64,000 nt of DNA from Kineosporia aurantiaca JCM 3230 (GCA_000719025.1 JODP01000006.1:868001-932000), one strand, 5' to 3'; counted from the first letter of the stretch, positions 8,454 through 18,199 are shown. Notes: generated from the sequence alone by a model not told the origin. Made by a program: numbers and translations.

Positions 8454-9887
8454 TCAGGGACGCACGGAGGTGCCGTCCCCTCGGGGAACCGCATCCTCCT
8501 GGAGCTCGGTCGCCGCACCGTCGCCCAGCACCGGGCGGATGCGGCCGATCACCGTTCCGTTGGGATCGAGGAATTCGGCCGGGCTCGGCGTGCTTCCGTC
8601 CTCCTCACCGTCGTCGGGCACGTCCACCACGGCCAGTCGGTGGCTGACGGCGGCGGTGACCTTCCCGACCCGTACCCGGGTGCTTCCCTCGGGGGCGAGC
8701 AGGAGGTACCGGTAGGCCGGGCCGTCCTCGATCCGGGTCCCGGCCATCACCGCGTCGGGCTGGGCCCCGGCCGGCCGCAGCCCGTTGCCGTGCCACACCC
8801 GGACCGGGCCGCTCCCGGCCGGATCGTGCTCGACCAGGCTGTAGACGTAGATACCGGCCGGGGACCGCCAAAGGGCCGCTACCAACTGCCCTTTCCGCCG
8901 GTCCGGGATCGCGGCTGCGTACACCGGAACCTCGGTGCGGGTGGGCTTCAGGTCCCGGTCCATCCGGTCGGTGAGCCATTCCAGATCGGTTGGATCCGTG
9001 CCCGGCGGGGCCACCGCCGAGAGGTCGAACCCGGGAGCTTCGGTGACACTCCGGATCGGCGCCAGGTTCACCGCCATCTCGGAGATGGAGTACTCGGCCG
9101 GGGTGATCGCGGCGGCCCAGATTCCTGGTCCGGTCTTCCTCAGATTGTGGCTCGTACCGCCGTAGCTGCCGGGGTCGGACAGGTCGAGGTGCTTCTTCGA
9201 GGTCACGAAGACCTGGTCCGCACCCGGAGCGGCGGTCACCACCACCGCGTCCTTCAGTTTGCGCGGGTCGGTCGCCTTTCCGAAATAGGCCACCGGGTCG
9301 ACCGGGATCTCGCCCGGCGCGTTCCCGCTTTCGGACTGCACCATCCGCATCGCCGTCGCCGGGCCACCGGCGGCGCCGAGCCAGATCTCCCGGGTCCAGT
9401 TCCGGGGCCCAGCCACCGATGCGCCGGTGGTCTGCAGGAGCACCACCGCGAACCGGGCCCGCCCCTCGATGTCACCGGCCGCGACCACCTGAACGACGCC
9501 GTCATCGGGCACTTCCGGGGTAGCCGAACGTACCTGCGCGGCGAAGGCGTCGAGCCAGGCGCGGTCACCGCGGAGACTGCCGGACGTCGTGGTGCCGTAA
9601 CCGGCCTGCTTCAACGCGGCGACGATTTTCGGGGAAGGTGCGGCTGGCACCGGCTGACCGGCCCGGTCGATCGCCCCGCCGGCCAGGACCTCGACCGCGA
9701 TCACCGCCAACGCCACCACGCAGGCCAGGGCGAGCCCGCCGTAGCGGGTGATCCGGGACCGGCGGATCGACGTGTCGAGGCGAGGGAACGGACGGCTCTC
9801 GGCCGTCGAGGCCACCGCCAGTCGGTGCAGGCGCAGGGCCAGGTCGCTGGGTAGCCCGGATTCGGGAGCGCTGTCGGTCGGCTTCAT
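8454..9887 (-). CDS. Single-pass membrane protein coupled to a SigE-family sigma factor (copy 2)
   Basis: A 477-residue paralogue of the product at 6373-7875, with a cytosolic N-terminus, one transmembrane helix at about 50-71 and a long extracytoplasmic part ending in GDGTSVRP. Two ATGs are available. The one at 9893 has only one base between it and the AAGGAG box, whereas ATG at 9887 is 7 bases away and overlaps the sigma stop by one base, so 9887 is chosen. The extracytoplasmic part has diverged far more than the N-terminus and helix, which suggests a different signal. A role as partner or regulator of the sigma factor is inferred from coupling. Confidence 0.7.
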   Translation of the reverse strand: MKPTDSAPESGLPSDLALRLHRLAVASTAESRPFPRLDTSIRRSRITRYGGLALACVVALAVIAVEVLAGGAIDRAGQPVPAAPSPKIVAALKQAGYGTTTSGSLRGDRAWLDAFAAQVRSATPEVPDDGVVQVVAAGDIEGRARFAVVLLQTTGASVAGPRNWTREIWLGAAGGPATAMRMVQSESGNAPGEIPVDPVAYFGKATDPRKLKDAVVVTAAPGADQVFVTSKKHLDLSDPGSYGGTSHNLRKTGPGIWAAAITPAEYSISEMAVNLAPIRSVTEAPGFDLSAVAPPGTDPTDLEWLTDRMDRDLKPTRTEVPVYAAAIPDRRKGQLVAALWRSPAGIYVYSLVEHDPAGSGPVRVWHGNGLRPAGAQPDAVMAGTRIEDGPAYRYLLLAPEGSTRVRVGKVTAAVSHRLAVVDVPDDGEEDGSTPSPAEFLDPNGTVIGRIRPVLGDGAATELQEDAVPRGDGTSVRP

Positions 9888-10444
9888 CACCATGCTCCTT
9901 CCGAGAACCGGCGCGTGGCCGGGGACTCGCTCCGGGGCGAGTCCGGAGACGGGGGTAGGGAAATTTCCGCCAGTGCGGCTCTCAGCCGAGCCACCCCGCG
10001 GCTCGACGCGCTCTTCACCGTTCCGGGCGAACAGCCCATCAGGTGCGCGGTCTCAGCCTCGGAACGATCTTCCAGATACCGCAGCACCACGGCGGCGCGC
10101 ATTTGCGGGGGTAGGGATCGGAGGGCGACGACCAGTTCCTCGTCCACTTCGAGCAGGCCCGGCCGCATCGGCTCGGCCGCCACCGGAAACGGCGCCTCCT
10201 CCAAAGGCACCTCGCGGATGCGGCGCTTACGACGCCACGACAACGCCGCGTTCACCACGGCCTTGCGCACGTACGGCTCCGGATTACCGTCACCCAGTCG
10301 GTGCCAGCGCCGGTGCACCCGGGTGAGCGCTTCCTGCACGCAGTCCTCGGCGATGCCGCGGTCCACGGTGATCAGGTACGCGCTCTGGACCAGGGCCGGC
10401 CAGCGGGCGGTGACGAACTGCCGGAAGCCGGCGTCGTCGTCCAT
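9887..10444 (-). CDS. SigE-family ECF RNA polymerase sigma factor (copy 2)
   Basis: A 185-residue factor closely related to the one at 7875-8366: nearly the same FRQFVTARWPALVQSAYLIT start and SWRRKRRIREVPL segment, and a region 4 of LPPQMRAAVVLRYLEDRSEAETA. It is longer at the C-terminus by about 20 residues rich in Ser, Pro and Arg. Both sigma genes share a GAGGGGGAAG sequence just before the start. It lies downstream of coaA in the same direction (74-base gap) and its stop overlaps the paired membrane-protein gene. Confidence 0.9.
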   Translation of the reverse strand: MDDDAGFRQFVTARWPALVQSAYLITVDRGIAEDCVQEALTRVHRRWHRLGDGNPEPYVRKAVVNAALSWRRKRRIREVPLEEAPFPVAAEPMRPGLLEVDEELVVALRSLPPQMRAAVVLRYLEDRSEAETAHLMGCSPGTVKSASSRGVARLRAALAEISLPPSPDSPRSESPATRRFSEGAW

Positions 10445-10518
10445 TGCGTCTTCCCCCTCGATGTGTGGTTCCTCAGGAAGTCACACGCCGGGGAGAGCGA
10501 TCGAGGTTGCCCGGCCGG

Positions 10519-11493
10519 CTAAAGCTTTCGCAGCCGGATCCGCCGGGCCGCGTGGTCGGCGCCCTTGGTCAGGATCAGGGTGGCCCGCCCCCGGGTCGGC
10601 AGGACGTTCTCCACCAGGTTCTTCTCGTTGATGTCGTGCCAGATCCGCTCGGCGGTGGACACCGCCTCGGCGTCGGTCAGTGCCGCGTACCGCTGGAAGT
10701 ACGACTCTGGCCGGGTGAACGCGGTCTCCCGCAGACGCAGGAAGCGGTTCACGTACCACTGCCGGACCTGCTCGGTGTGCGCGTCCACGTAGATCGAGAA
10801 GTCGAAGAAGTCGCTGACCGCCAGGCCCTGCCGCCCGTCGGCTCGGACCCGGGCCGGCTGCAGCACGTTCAGCCCCTCGACGATCAGCACGTCCGGGCGG
10901 CGCACGACGACCTGCTCGTCGGGCACGATGTCGTAGGTCAGGTGGGAGTAGACGGGGGCGTGCACCTCCGGCCGGCCGGACTTCACGTCGGCCACGAAGC
11001 GCAGCAGCCGGCGCACGTCGTAGGACTCCGGGAAGCCCTTGCGGCTCATCAGACCGAGCCGGTTGAGCTCCGCGTTGGGGTAGAGGAAGCCGTCGGTGGT
11101 GACCAGTTCCACGCTCGGGGTACCCGGCCAGCGGGTCAGCAGCTCGCGCAGGATCCGCGCGGTGGTGGACTTGCCGACCGCGACCGATCCGGCGATGCCG
11201 ATCACGAACGGGGTACGGGCCGGGGCCTCCTGCAGGAACGTGGAGGTGGCCTGGTGCAGCTGGGCGGTGCCGGCCACGTAGAGGTTCAGCAGCCGGCTCA
11301 TCGGCAGGTAGATCTCCTCGACCTCGCGCAGGTCGAGCACGTCGCCGAGGCCGCGCAGCCGGTCCACGTCCTCGGCGGTCAGGGTGAGCGGGGTGTTGGC
11401 CCGCAACGCGCGCCAGGCCTCGCGATCCAGCTCCACGTAGGGGGTGCTGTTCGTCGTCGAGGGAGCACTCAAAGGGGCTAGACGCCTGGACAC
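10519..11493 (-). CDS. coaA: Pantothenate kinase, type I (CoaA)
   Basis: A 324-residue enzyme of the bacterial type I family, catalysing ATP-dependent phosphorylation of pantothenate, the first and regulated step to coenzyme A. The P-loop is GSVAVGKST. Other conserved stretches are LVTTDGFLYPNAEL, KGFPESYD, VYSHLTYDIV and VLIVEGLNVLQ. It diverges from glmS across a 103-base gap that must hold both promoters. The same glmM/coaA/glmS neighbourhood occurs in Streptomyces. Confidence 0.95.
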   Translation of the reverse strand: MSRRLAPLSAPSTTNSTPYVELDREAWRALRANTPLTLTAEDVDRLRGLGDVLDLREVEEIYLPMSRLLNLYVAGTAQLHQATSTFLQEAPARTPFVIGIAGSVAVGKSTTARILRELLTRWPGTPSVELVTTDGFLYPNAELNRLGLMSRKGFPESYDVRRLLRFVADVKSGRPEVHAPVYSHLTYDIVPDEQVVVRRPDVLIVEGLNVLQPARVRADGRQGLAVSDFFDFSIYVDAHTEQVRQWYVNRFLRLRETAFTRPESYFQRYAALTDAEAVSTAERIWHDINEKNLVENVLPTRGRATLILTKGADHAARRIRLRKL

Positions 11494-11596
11494 CGGGCCA
11501 TTGTGCCCTTCGCACCGGCGTCCTCAGTTGTCCGTAGGTGTGACGCAGATCGTTCTGGGGCCGGACACCTGGGTAGGCCGACTATTCTCAGTGACC

Positions 11597-13459
11597 ATGT
11601 GCGGAATCGTGGGCTACGTGACCGATCCGGCCTCGGCGAACTCCGGAGCGCTCGACGTCGTCCTGGAAGGCCTTCGCCGGCTGGAGTACCGGGGGTACGA
11701 CTCGGCCGGGGTCGCCCTTCAGATTGAGGGACGCCTCTGGTCGGCGAAGCGGTCGGGGAAGCTGGCCCGGCTGGAGGAGACGCTGCAGGCGGAACCGCCC
11801 GCGCCCGCCAGCACCGGGATCGGCCACACCCGCTGGGCCACCCACGGCGGCCCGACCGACGCCAACGCGCACCCGCACCTGGCCGGCAACGGCCGGGTGG
11901 CGGTGATCCACAACGGCATCATCGAGAACTTCGCGGTGCTCAAGGCCGAGCTGATCGCCGACGGCGTGGAGTTCCTCAGCCAGACCGACACCGAGGTGGC
12001 CGCGCACCTGCTGAACGCCGCCTACGAGACCAGCGGCGACCTGACCGAGGCGATGCGCCTGGTGGTGAACCGGCTGGAGGGCGCCTTCACGCTGCTCGCC
12101 GTGCACGCCGACGTACCGGACACGGTGGTCGGCGCCCGGCGGAACTCACCGCTGGTGGTCGGGGTCGGCGAGGGCGCGAACTACCTGGGCTCGGACGTGG
12201 CCGCGTTCATCGGCCACACCCGGGAGGCGATCGAACTCGGGCAGGACCAGATCGTCACGATCACCCCGTCCTCGGTCGAGATCGTCGACTTCCAGGGCGG
12301 CCCGATCGAGGGCACGCGCTTCCACGTGGACTGGGACGCGGCGGCCGCCGAGAAGGGCGGTTACCCCTCGTTCATGGCCAAGGAGATCATGGACCAGCCG
12401 CAGGCGGTGGCCGACACCCTGCTCGGCCGCACCGACGCGGCCGGCAACCTGATCCTGGACGAGCTGCACATCGACGAGGCCCTGCTGCGCTCGGTGGACA
12501 AGATCGTCGTGCTGGCCGCCGGGACCTCCTCGTACGCCGGGATGGTGGCCAAGTACGCGATCGAGCACTGGTGCCGGATCCCGGTCGAGGTCGAGCTGTC
12601 CAGCGAGTTCCGCTACCGCGACCCGGTGGTGAACGCCCGCACCCTGGTCGTGGCGATCTCCCAGTCGGGCGAGACGATGGACACGATCATGGCCCTGCGG
12701 CACGCCCGCGAGCAGGGCGCCAAGGCCGTGGCGATCTGCAACACCCACGGCTCGACCATCCCGCGCGAGTCGGACGCGGTGCTCTACACCCACGCCGGCC
12801 CGGAGATCGCGGTCGCCTCGACCAAGGCCTTCCTGGCCCAGATCACCGCCTGCTACCTGCTCGGGCTCTACCTGGCCCGGGTCCGCGGCAACAAGTACCC
12901 GGACGAGCTGCGGGAGATCCTCGGCCAGCTGCAGGCCATGCCGGACAAGATCCAGAAGGTGCTGGACGGCCTGGAGCAGGTCCGCACCATGGCCCGGTGG
13001 ATGGCCGACACCCGCTCGGTGCTGTTCCTGGGCCGGCACGTCGGCTTCCCGGTGGCGATGGAGGGTGCGCTCAAGCTCAAGGAGCTGGCCTACATCCACG
13101 CCGAGGGCTTCGCCGCCGGTGAGCTCAAGCACGGCCCGATCGCGCTGATCGAGCCGGGCCAGGCGGTCTTCGTGATCGTGCCCTCGCCCCGCGGCCGGGA
13201 CTCGCTGCACTCCAAGGTGGTCTCCAACATCCAGGAGATCAACGCCCGGGGCGCGCGCACCATCGTGATCGCCGAGGAGGGCGACTCGGACGTGGTGCCG
13301 TACGCCAGCGAGGTGATTTATGTCCCGCAGACGCCGACCCTGCTGGCCCCCCTGGTCACCGTCGTCCCGCTGCAGGTGTTCGCCTGTGAGCTGGCCACGG
13401 CCAAGGGCCTGGACGTCGATCAGCCCCGTAACCTGGCGAAATCCGTCACCGTCGAGTAA
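11597..13459 (+). CDS. glmS: Glutamine-fructose-6-phosphate aminotransferase (isomerizing)
   Basis: A 620-residue enzyme that makes glucosamine-6-phosphate from fructose-6-phosphate and glutamine. Although the frame is open from 11444, ATG at 11597 must be the start because the next residue, Cys, is the N-terminal nucleophile of the glutaminase domain (CGIVGYV) and has to be exposed. The glutaminase half contains TRWATHG and HNGIIENF. Two SIS sugar-isomerase domains follow (AAGTSSYAG, SQSGETMDT, STKAF), and the protein ends in LAKSVTVE as expected. No glmS ribozyme is visible in the short upstream region. Confidence 0.97.
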   Translation: MCGIVGYVTDPASANSGALDVVLEGLRRLEYRGYDSAGVALQIEGRLWSAKRSGKLARLEETLQAEPPAPASTGIGHTRWATHGGPTDANAHPHLAGNGRVAVIHNGIIENFAVLKAELIADGVEFLSQTDTEVAAHLLNAAYETSGDLTEAMRLVVNRLEGAFTLLAVHADVPDTVVGARRNSPLVVGVGEGANYLGSDVAAFIGHTREAIELGQDQIVTITPSSVEIVDFQGGPIEGTRFHVDWDAAAAEKGGYPSFMAKEIMDQPQAVADTLLGRTDAAGNLILDELHIDEALLRSVDKIVVLAAGTSSYAGMVAKYAIEHWCRIPVEVELSSEFRYRDPVVNARTLVVAISQSGETMDTIMALRHAREQGAKAVAICNTHGSTIPRESDAVLYTHAGPEIAVASTKAFLAQITACYLLGLYLARVRGNKYPDELREILGQLQAMPDKIQKVLDGLEQVRTMARWMADTRSVLFLGRHVGFPVAMEGALKLKELAYIHAEGFAAGELKHGPIALIEPGQAVFVIVPSPRGRDSLHSKVVSNIQEINARGARTIVIAEEGDSDVVPYASEVIYVPQTPTLLAPLVTVVPLQVFACELATAKGLDVDQPRNLAKSVTVE

Positions 13460-13571
13460 CCACGGGAGGGCCGGGGCTGCATCGTCGGTGTAGGTCGTGT
13501 GCGGCGCCCGTTCGCCCCACCCCACCCTCCCGCACACGTGCACACCCAGGGTCTGTTGCTTAGATGTGCGG

Positions 13572-15113
13572 ATGACACGTGCGAACCCAATGGCGGGCCG
13601 CCGACAGGTCGGACCCGTGGCCTATGGCGTGGAGGATCTGCGCAAGGCCGAGCAACAGGTGATGGCCACGGTGCCGGACGGGGCGCTGATGCAGCAGGCC
13701 GCCGCCGGTCTCGCCGTGATCTGCGCCCGGGTGCTGCGCGAGCGGTCCGGGGGCGTGTCCGGCCGGCGGGCGGTTCTGCTCGTCGGCCCCGGTGACAACG
13801 GTGGCGACGCGCTCTTCGCCGGCGCCCGGCTGGCTCGCCGCGGGGTCTCCGTCACCGCGTTCCTGACCTCGGAAACGGTGCATCCGGCCGGTAGCGCCGC
13901 CCTGGTCTCGGCCGGGGGCCGCTGCGTGCAGGTGACTTTGGACACCGCGGTCGAGGCCTGGGCCCAGCTGGAGCACGCCGACCTGGTGCTGGACGGCCTG
14001 CTCGGCCTGGGCGGCCGCCCCGGTCTGCGGGAGCCCGCCGCCGGGCTGGTCGACCGGATCCCCGACCACGCCGCCGTGGTCGCCGTGGACCTGCCCAGCG
14101 GAGTGGACCCGGACACCGGGGCGACCGGATCGACGCACGTCTGGGCCGACGTCACGGTGACCTTCGGCGCGGCCAAGGCCTGCCTGCTGCTCCCGCCGGC
14201 CAGCGCGGCCGCGGGTGACCTGGAGATCGTGGACATCGGTCTGGCCCCCTACCTGCCCGCTGAGCCGCTGGTGCGCCGGCTGAACGCGACCGACGTGGCC
14301 CGGCTCTGGCCGGTGCCCCCGCCGAGCGCGGACAAGTACCGGCGCGGTGTGCTCGGCATCGTGGCCGGCTCGGCCGGCTACCCGGGTGCGGCCGTGCTCG
14401 CGGTCGCCGGGGCGGTCCGGACCGGGGTCGGCATGGTCCGCTACGTCGGCCCGAAGGACGCGACCGCCGCGGTGCGGTCGGCCTGGCCGGAGATCGTCGC
14501 CGGCACCGGCCGGGTGCAGGCCTGGCTGCTCGGGTCCGGGGTGGTGCCGGAGGCCGCCGACGACCAGCCGGAGGCGATCCACGAGGCGCTCGAGTCCGGC
14601 CACCCGTGCGTGCTCGACGCCGGCGCCCTCGGCCTGTTCCCGGACGAGCTGCGGGCCCACACCGACTCCAGCGGCGCCGTGCCCGACCGCTCCGACCACC
14701 TGCTGCTCACCCCGCACGCGGGCGAACTGGCCCGGCTGCTGAGCGACCTGGGCGAGGAGACGCACCGCGAGGACGTCGAGCTCGACCCCTACCGGCACGC
14801 CCACACCGCGGCCCGGCTGACCGGGGCCACGGTGCTGCTGAAGGGCTCGACCACGCTCGTGGTCCGGCCCGACGGTCACGCCCGCAGCCAGGCCGAGGCG
14901 CCTTCGTGGCTGGCCACCGCCGGTGCCGGGGACGTGCTCGCCGGGATCGCCGGGGCCTTGCTGGCCGGTGGGCTGAGCCCGTTCGACGCGGGCAGCGTGG
15001 CCGCCTTCGTCCACGGCAAGGCCGCGGCCCGGGCCTCGGACGGCGGCCCGATCGTGAGTCTGGATGTGGCTGCGAAGGTGCCCGCTACGGTGGCCGCCCT
15101 GCTCCGCCACTGA
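13572..15113 (+). CDS. nnr: Bifunctional NAD(P)H-hydrate epimerase / ADP-dependent dehydratase
   Basis: A 513-residue fusion that repairs damaged nicotinamide cofactors. The N-terminal half is the epimerase (YjeF_N; VGPGDNGGDALFAGARLA and VDLPSGVDPDTG). The C-terminal half is the ADP-dependent S-NAD(P)H-hydrate dehydratase, a ribokinase-like carbohydrate kinase fold (LTPHAGELARLL, TVLLKGSTTLV and the anion-hole TAGAGDVLAG). The start is uncertain: ATG 13572, ATG 13590 and GTG 13617 all lack a good ribosome-binding site, and the last (VAYGVEDLRKAE) aligns best with short family members. It precedes alr in the mycobacterial-like order. Confidence 0.9.
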   Translation: MTRANPMAGRRQVGPVAYGVEDLRKAEQQVMATVPDGALMQQAAAGLAVICARVLRERSGGVSGRRAVLLVGPGDNGGDALFAGARLARRGVSVTAFLTSETVHPAGSAALVSAGGRCVQVTLDTAVEAWAQLEHADLVLDGLLGLGGRPGLREPAAGLVDRIPDHAAVVAVDLPSGVDPDTGATGSTHVWADVTVTFGAAKACLLLPPASAAAGDLEIVDIGLAPYLPAEPLVRRLNATDVARLWPVPPPSADKYRRGVLGIVAGSAGYPGAAVLAVAGAVRTGVGMVRYVGPKDATAAVRSAWPEIVAGTGRVQAWLLGSGVVPEAADDQPEAIHEALESGHPCVLDAGALGLFPDELRAHTDSSGAVPDRSDHLLLTPHAGELARLLSDLGEETHREDVELDPYRHAHTAARLTGATVLLKGSTTLVVRPDGHARSQAEAPSWLATAGAGDVLAGIAGALLAGGLSPFDAGSVAAFVHGKAAARASDGGPIVSLDVAAKVPATVAALLRH

Positions 15114-15195
15114 GCGTGTTCCCGGCTGGTTCAGGGCGGGTTCTCAGCTTGGGCCGGGCGGCAGGAGCGCGGCTGGGCTGCGACAATCGGCCGTT

Positions 15196-16407
15196 ATGAG
15201 CGTGCCCGAACCTGAGCTGCCCGCGCTGCCGACCCGGCCCGACGGGCCCGGGCTCCCGGATGGTCTGCCCTCGGCCGCGGTGGTCGACCTGGACGCGATC
15301 GCGGCCAATGTCCGGGCGCTGCGCGGCCACGCCCCGACCGCCCAGGTGATGGCCGTGGTCAAGGCCGACGCCTACGGGCACGGTCTGCTGCCGAGCGCCC
15401 GGGCCGCACTGGCCGGGGGTGCCACCTGGCTGGGCACCGCGCACCTGTCCGAGGCCCTGGAGCTTCGGGCGGCCGGGATCAGCACGCCCACGCTGTCCTG
15501 GCTGACCGTGCCCGGCGCCGACTTCCGGGCGGCCATCGAGCAGAACGTGGACGTCGGGGTCAGCGGCTTCTGGGCGCTGGACGAGATCGCCGCCGCGGCC
15601 CGCGAGGCCGGCCGCCCGGCCCGGGTGCAGCTGAAGGTCGACACCGGGATGCACCGCAACGGGATCACCCTGGCGGACTGGCCGCAGCTGGTCGAGGCCG
15701 CGCTGAAGCTGCAGGCCGACGGGTTGCTCTCGGTCGTCGGGGCGTTCTCCCACCTGGTCACCGCCGACGTCCCGGACGACCCGGTGAACGCCGCGCAGTT
15801 GGCCAGCTTCGCCGGGGCTCTGGAGATCGCCGAGAACGCCGGGGCCCGGTTCGAGGTGCGGCACATCGCCAACTCGCCCGCCACCCTGGCCACCCCGGAG
15901 TCGCACTTCGACCTGGTCCGGACCGGCCTGTCGGTCTACGGCCTGACCTCGTTGCCCGGCCGTACCCCGGAGGAGTTCGGGCTCCGGCCGGCCATGACGC
16001 TGCTAGGCCGAGTGATCAACGTGAAGCCGGTCGCGGCCGGGCAGGGCATCTCCTACGGCCACACCTACACAACGTCGGTCGACACCGAGGTCGCGGTGGT
16101 TCCGCTGGGGTACGGCGACGGAATTCCTCGGCACGCCAGCAGCGCCGGGCCGATTCAGCTTGCGGGGCAGACCTTCCGGATCGCCGGTCGGGTCTGCATG
16201 GATCAGGTGGTGCTCGACCTGGCGCCCGGGGGTATCGGCAAGGTGGCCACGGGAGACGTGGCGGTGCTGTTCGGCGGCGCTCCGGGGCAGCCGACGGCGC
16301 AGGACTGGGCCGATGCGTCCGACACCATCAGCTACGAGATCGTGACCCGCCTCGGCTCGCGGGTACCCCGGCTCTACATCGGGTCTGCGGGCCGGTTGGA
16401 TGGCTGA
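15196..16407 (+). CDS. alr: Alanine racemase
   Basis: A 403-residue fold-type III PLP enzyme that interconverts L- and D-alanine for peptidoglycan. The PLP lysine is Lys56 in VKADAYGHG. Other conserved stretches are VDTGMHRNG, SHLVTADV and, near the C-terminus, PLGYGDGIPR with the second catalytic Tyr region, plus GRVCMDQ. ATG at 15196 gives a normal N-terminus after a short Pro-rich lead. It overlaps the downstream hydrolase gene by 8 bases. Confidence 0.96.
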   Translation: MSVPEPELPALPTRPDGPGLPDGLPSAAVVDLDAIAANVRALRGHAPTAQVMAVVKADAYGHGLLPSARAALAGGATWLGTAHLSEALELRAAGISTPTLSWLTVPGADFRAAIEQNVDVGVSGFWALDEIAAAAREAGRPARVQLKVDTGMHRNGITLADWPQLVEAALKLQADGLLSVVGAFSHLVTADVPDDPVNAAQLASFAGALEIAENAGARFEVRHIANSPATLATPESHFDLVRTGLSVYGLTSLPGRTPEEFGLRPAMTLLGRVINVKPVAAGQGISYGHTYTTSVDTEVAVVPLGYGDGIPRHASSAGPIQLAGQTFRIAGRVCMDQVVLDLAPGGIGKVATGDVAVLFGGAPGQPTAQDWADASDTISYEIVTRLGSRVPRLYIGSAGRLDG

Positions 16408-17641
16408 GAAGGGTCCGGCTCCCAAGATCGTTGTGCCGCCGCCACAACCGGCGCGGCACCGTACCGCTCTGGCGGTCGGGGTAGGCCTGGCCGTCACCGG
16501 TCTCGGCGCGGTGATCGGCCTGGCCGCCGATCGGGCCGCCGCGGCCCGGATGCTGCGGGGTGCGCCCGGGCCGGCCACCGACGGCCGGGGTGGCCCGGAA
16601 CTCGGTTCTCTCCGAGGTGAGCCGAAAGTCGTGATGAGTGGGGACGTCCCCCTGCACGTCGAGGTGGACGAGGCCCCCCAGAGCCCGCTGACCGTCGTCC
16701 TTACTCATGGCTATTCACTCAGCCTCGACGCCTGGCACTACCAGCGGCTGGCGTTGCGCGGGCAGTACCGCCTGGTGCTCTGGGACCAGCGTGGGCACGG
16801 TCGTTCCGGCCCCGGGGAGCCCGGCTCCTCGACGATCGACCAGATCGGCCGGGACCTCGGCGCGGTGATCGACGAGGTCGCCCCCGAGGGGCCGCTGGTG
16901 CTGCTCGGGCACTCGATGGGCGGCATGACCGTGATGGCCCTGGCCGACCAGCGGCCGGAGCTGTTCGCCGAGCGGGTGGTCGGGGTCGGGCTGTTCTGCA
17001 CCAGCGCGGGCGGGCTCGGGGCGATCGACTTCGGGCTGCCCGGGGTGGGCCGGGTGATGATGTCCCTCGCACCGGCCGCGGCCCGGCTGCTGTCCCGTCA
17101 GCCGGACCTGGTGGCGCACAGCCGGCGCCTCGGTAGTGACGTGGAAAGCCTTCTGGTGCGCCGCTACTCGTTCGCCTCACCGGTCCCGCCGGAGCTCGTC
17201 CGGTTCTCCGCGGCGATGATCGCGCAGACCCGGATGGAGGTCATCTCGGACTTCCTGCCGACCCTGGGCGACCACGACAAGCGGGTCGCCCTGGCCGTCC
17301 TGAACCATCACGAGCTGCTGGTCATGGCCGGTGAGGACGATCTGCTGATCCCGCGCTCGCACAGCGACGAGATCGTCGCCGCCCTGCCCGACGCGGAGTA
17401 CGTGGTGGTCCGGGACGCCGGTCACCTGCTGCCCCTGGAGCATCCCGAGGTGGTCAACACCTACCTGGGGGAACTGCTGGCGGACGCGGTCGCCGTGGTG
17501 GCCAAACGTTCGTCGAGTCGTCGGCGGGGCTGGGGACGTCGTACCGTGACCCCCGTACGTGAGCGGCGCCGGGCCACCCGGGCGTCCGCCAGTGAACGGA
17601 GCAGCGACACCAGTAGCGACACAGGAGGAGGTCACCGGTGA
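16400..17641 (+). CDS. Alpha/beta hydrolase (membrane-anchored N-terminus likely)
   Basis: A 413-residue protein with an N-terminal hydrophobic helix (about 15-40), then an alpha/beta-hydrolase domain. It has the HGYSLS oxyanion segment, DQRGHGRSG, the nucleophile elbow GHSMGG, an acidic site near GEDDLLIP and the catalytic His in DAGHLLPLEHPE. The C-terminal 60 residues are basic and low-complexity. It lies between alr and tsaE, overlapping both, an arrangement I recognise from other actinobacteria. The substrate is unknown. Confidence 0.85.
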   Translation: MAEKGPAPKIVVPPPQPARHRTALAVGVGLAVTGLGAVIGLAADRAAAARMLRGAPGPATDGRGGPELGSLRGEPKVVMSGDVPLHVEVDEAPQSPLTVVLTHGYSLSLDAWHYQRLALRGQYRLVLWDQRGHGRSGPGEPGSSTIDQIGRDLGAVIDEVAPEGPLVLLGHSMGGMTVMALADQRPELFAERVVGVGLFCTSAGGLGAIDFGLPGVGRVMMSLAPAAARLLSRQPDLVAHSRRLGSDVESLLVRRYSFASPVPPELVRFSAAMIAQTRMEVISDFLPTLGDHDKRVALAVLNHHELLVMAGEDDLLIPRSHSDEIVAALPDAEYVVVRDAGHLLPLEHPEVVNTYLGELLADAVAVVAKRSSSRRRGWGRRTVTPVRERRRATRASASERSSDTSSDTGGGHR

Positions 17642-18186
17642 GTGGGGCGCACCGTGCCGACCGGGCCGGATCCGTCGACGAGCCGGCCGTGACATTCACG
17701 TCCACCGTGCCGTCCGCGGCCGCCATGCGGGAGCTGGGGGGACTGATCGCGGGTCTGCTGAAACCCGGCGACCTGCTGGTCCTGACCGGCGACCTGGGCG
17801 CCGGCAAGACCACCCTGACCCAGGGCATCGGCGCCCGGCTGCTGGTCCGCGGCGACATCACCAGCCCGACCTTCGTGATCGCCCGGGTGCATCCGTCGCT
17901 GGTCGGCGGGCCGGCCCTGGTGCACGTGGACGCGTACCGCCTGGAGACCCTGAACGAGGTGGACGACCTCGACCTGGACGCCGACCTGTCCGAGTCGGTG
18001 ACCGTGGTGGAGTGGGGCGAGGGCCTGGTCGAGGGCCTGGCCGCGAACCGGCTGGACGTCCGGCTGGAACGGGCGCACGGCGCGGCCGGCCCGGACGACC
18101 CGGAGTCCTCGGCCGACGAGACCCGCACGGTCCGGCTGCGGGGTTACGGCCCGCGCTGGGCCGGTGTCGCCCTGCCCTCCTTGTAA
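17638..18186 (+). CDS. tsaE: tRNA t6A37 threonylcarbamoyltransferase complex ATPase TsaE
   Basis: A 182-residue ATPase with Walker A GDLGAGKTTLTQGIG, the conserved SPTFVIARVH and VHVDAYRL, and Walker-B-like VTVVEWGEGL. With TsaB and TsaD it transfers threonylcarbamoyl to A37 of ANN-decoding tRNAs, and TsaE drives turnover. The GTG start overlaps the hydrolase stop (GTGA) and follows an AGGAGG box. Confidence 0.95.
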   Translation: MSGAHRADRAGSVDEPAVTFTSTVPSAAAMRELGGLIAGLLKPGDLLVLTGDLGAGKTTLTQGIGARLLVRGDITSPTFVIARVHPSLVGGPALVHVDAYRLETLNEVDDLDLDADLSESVTVVEWGEGLVEGLAANRLDVRLERAHGAAGPDDPESSADETRTVRLRGYGPRWAGVALPSL

Positions 18187-18199
18187 AGAGAGAAGAACC

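Noticed and set aside
13496..13538. Inverted repeat CGTGTGCGG / CCGCACACG after glmS
   Set aside because: Only 9 bp with a 25-base loop; too weak to call a terminator.
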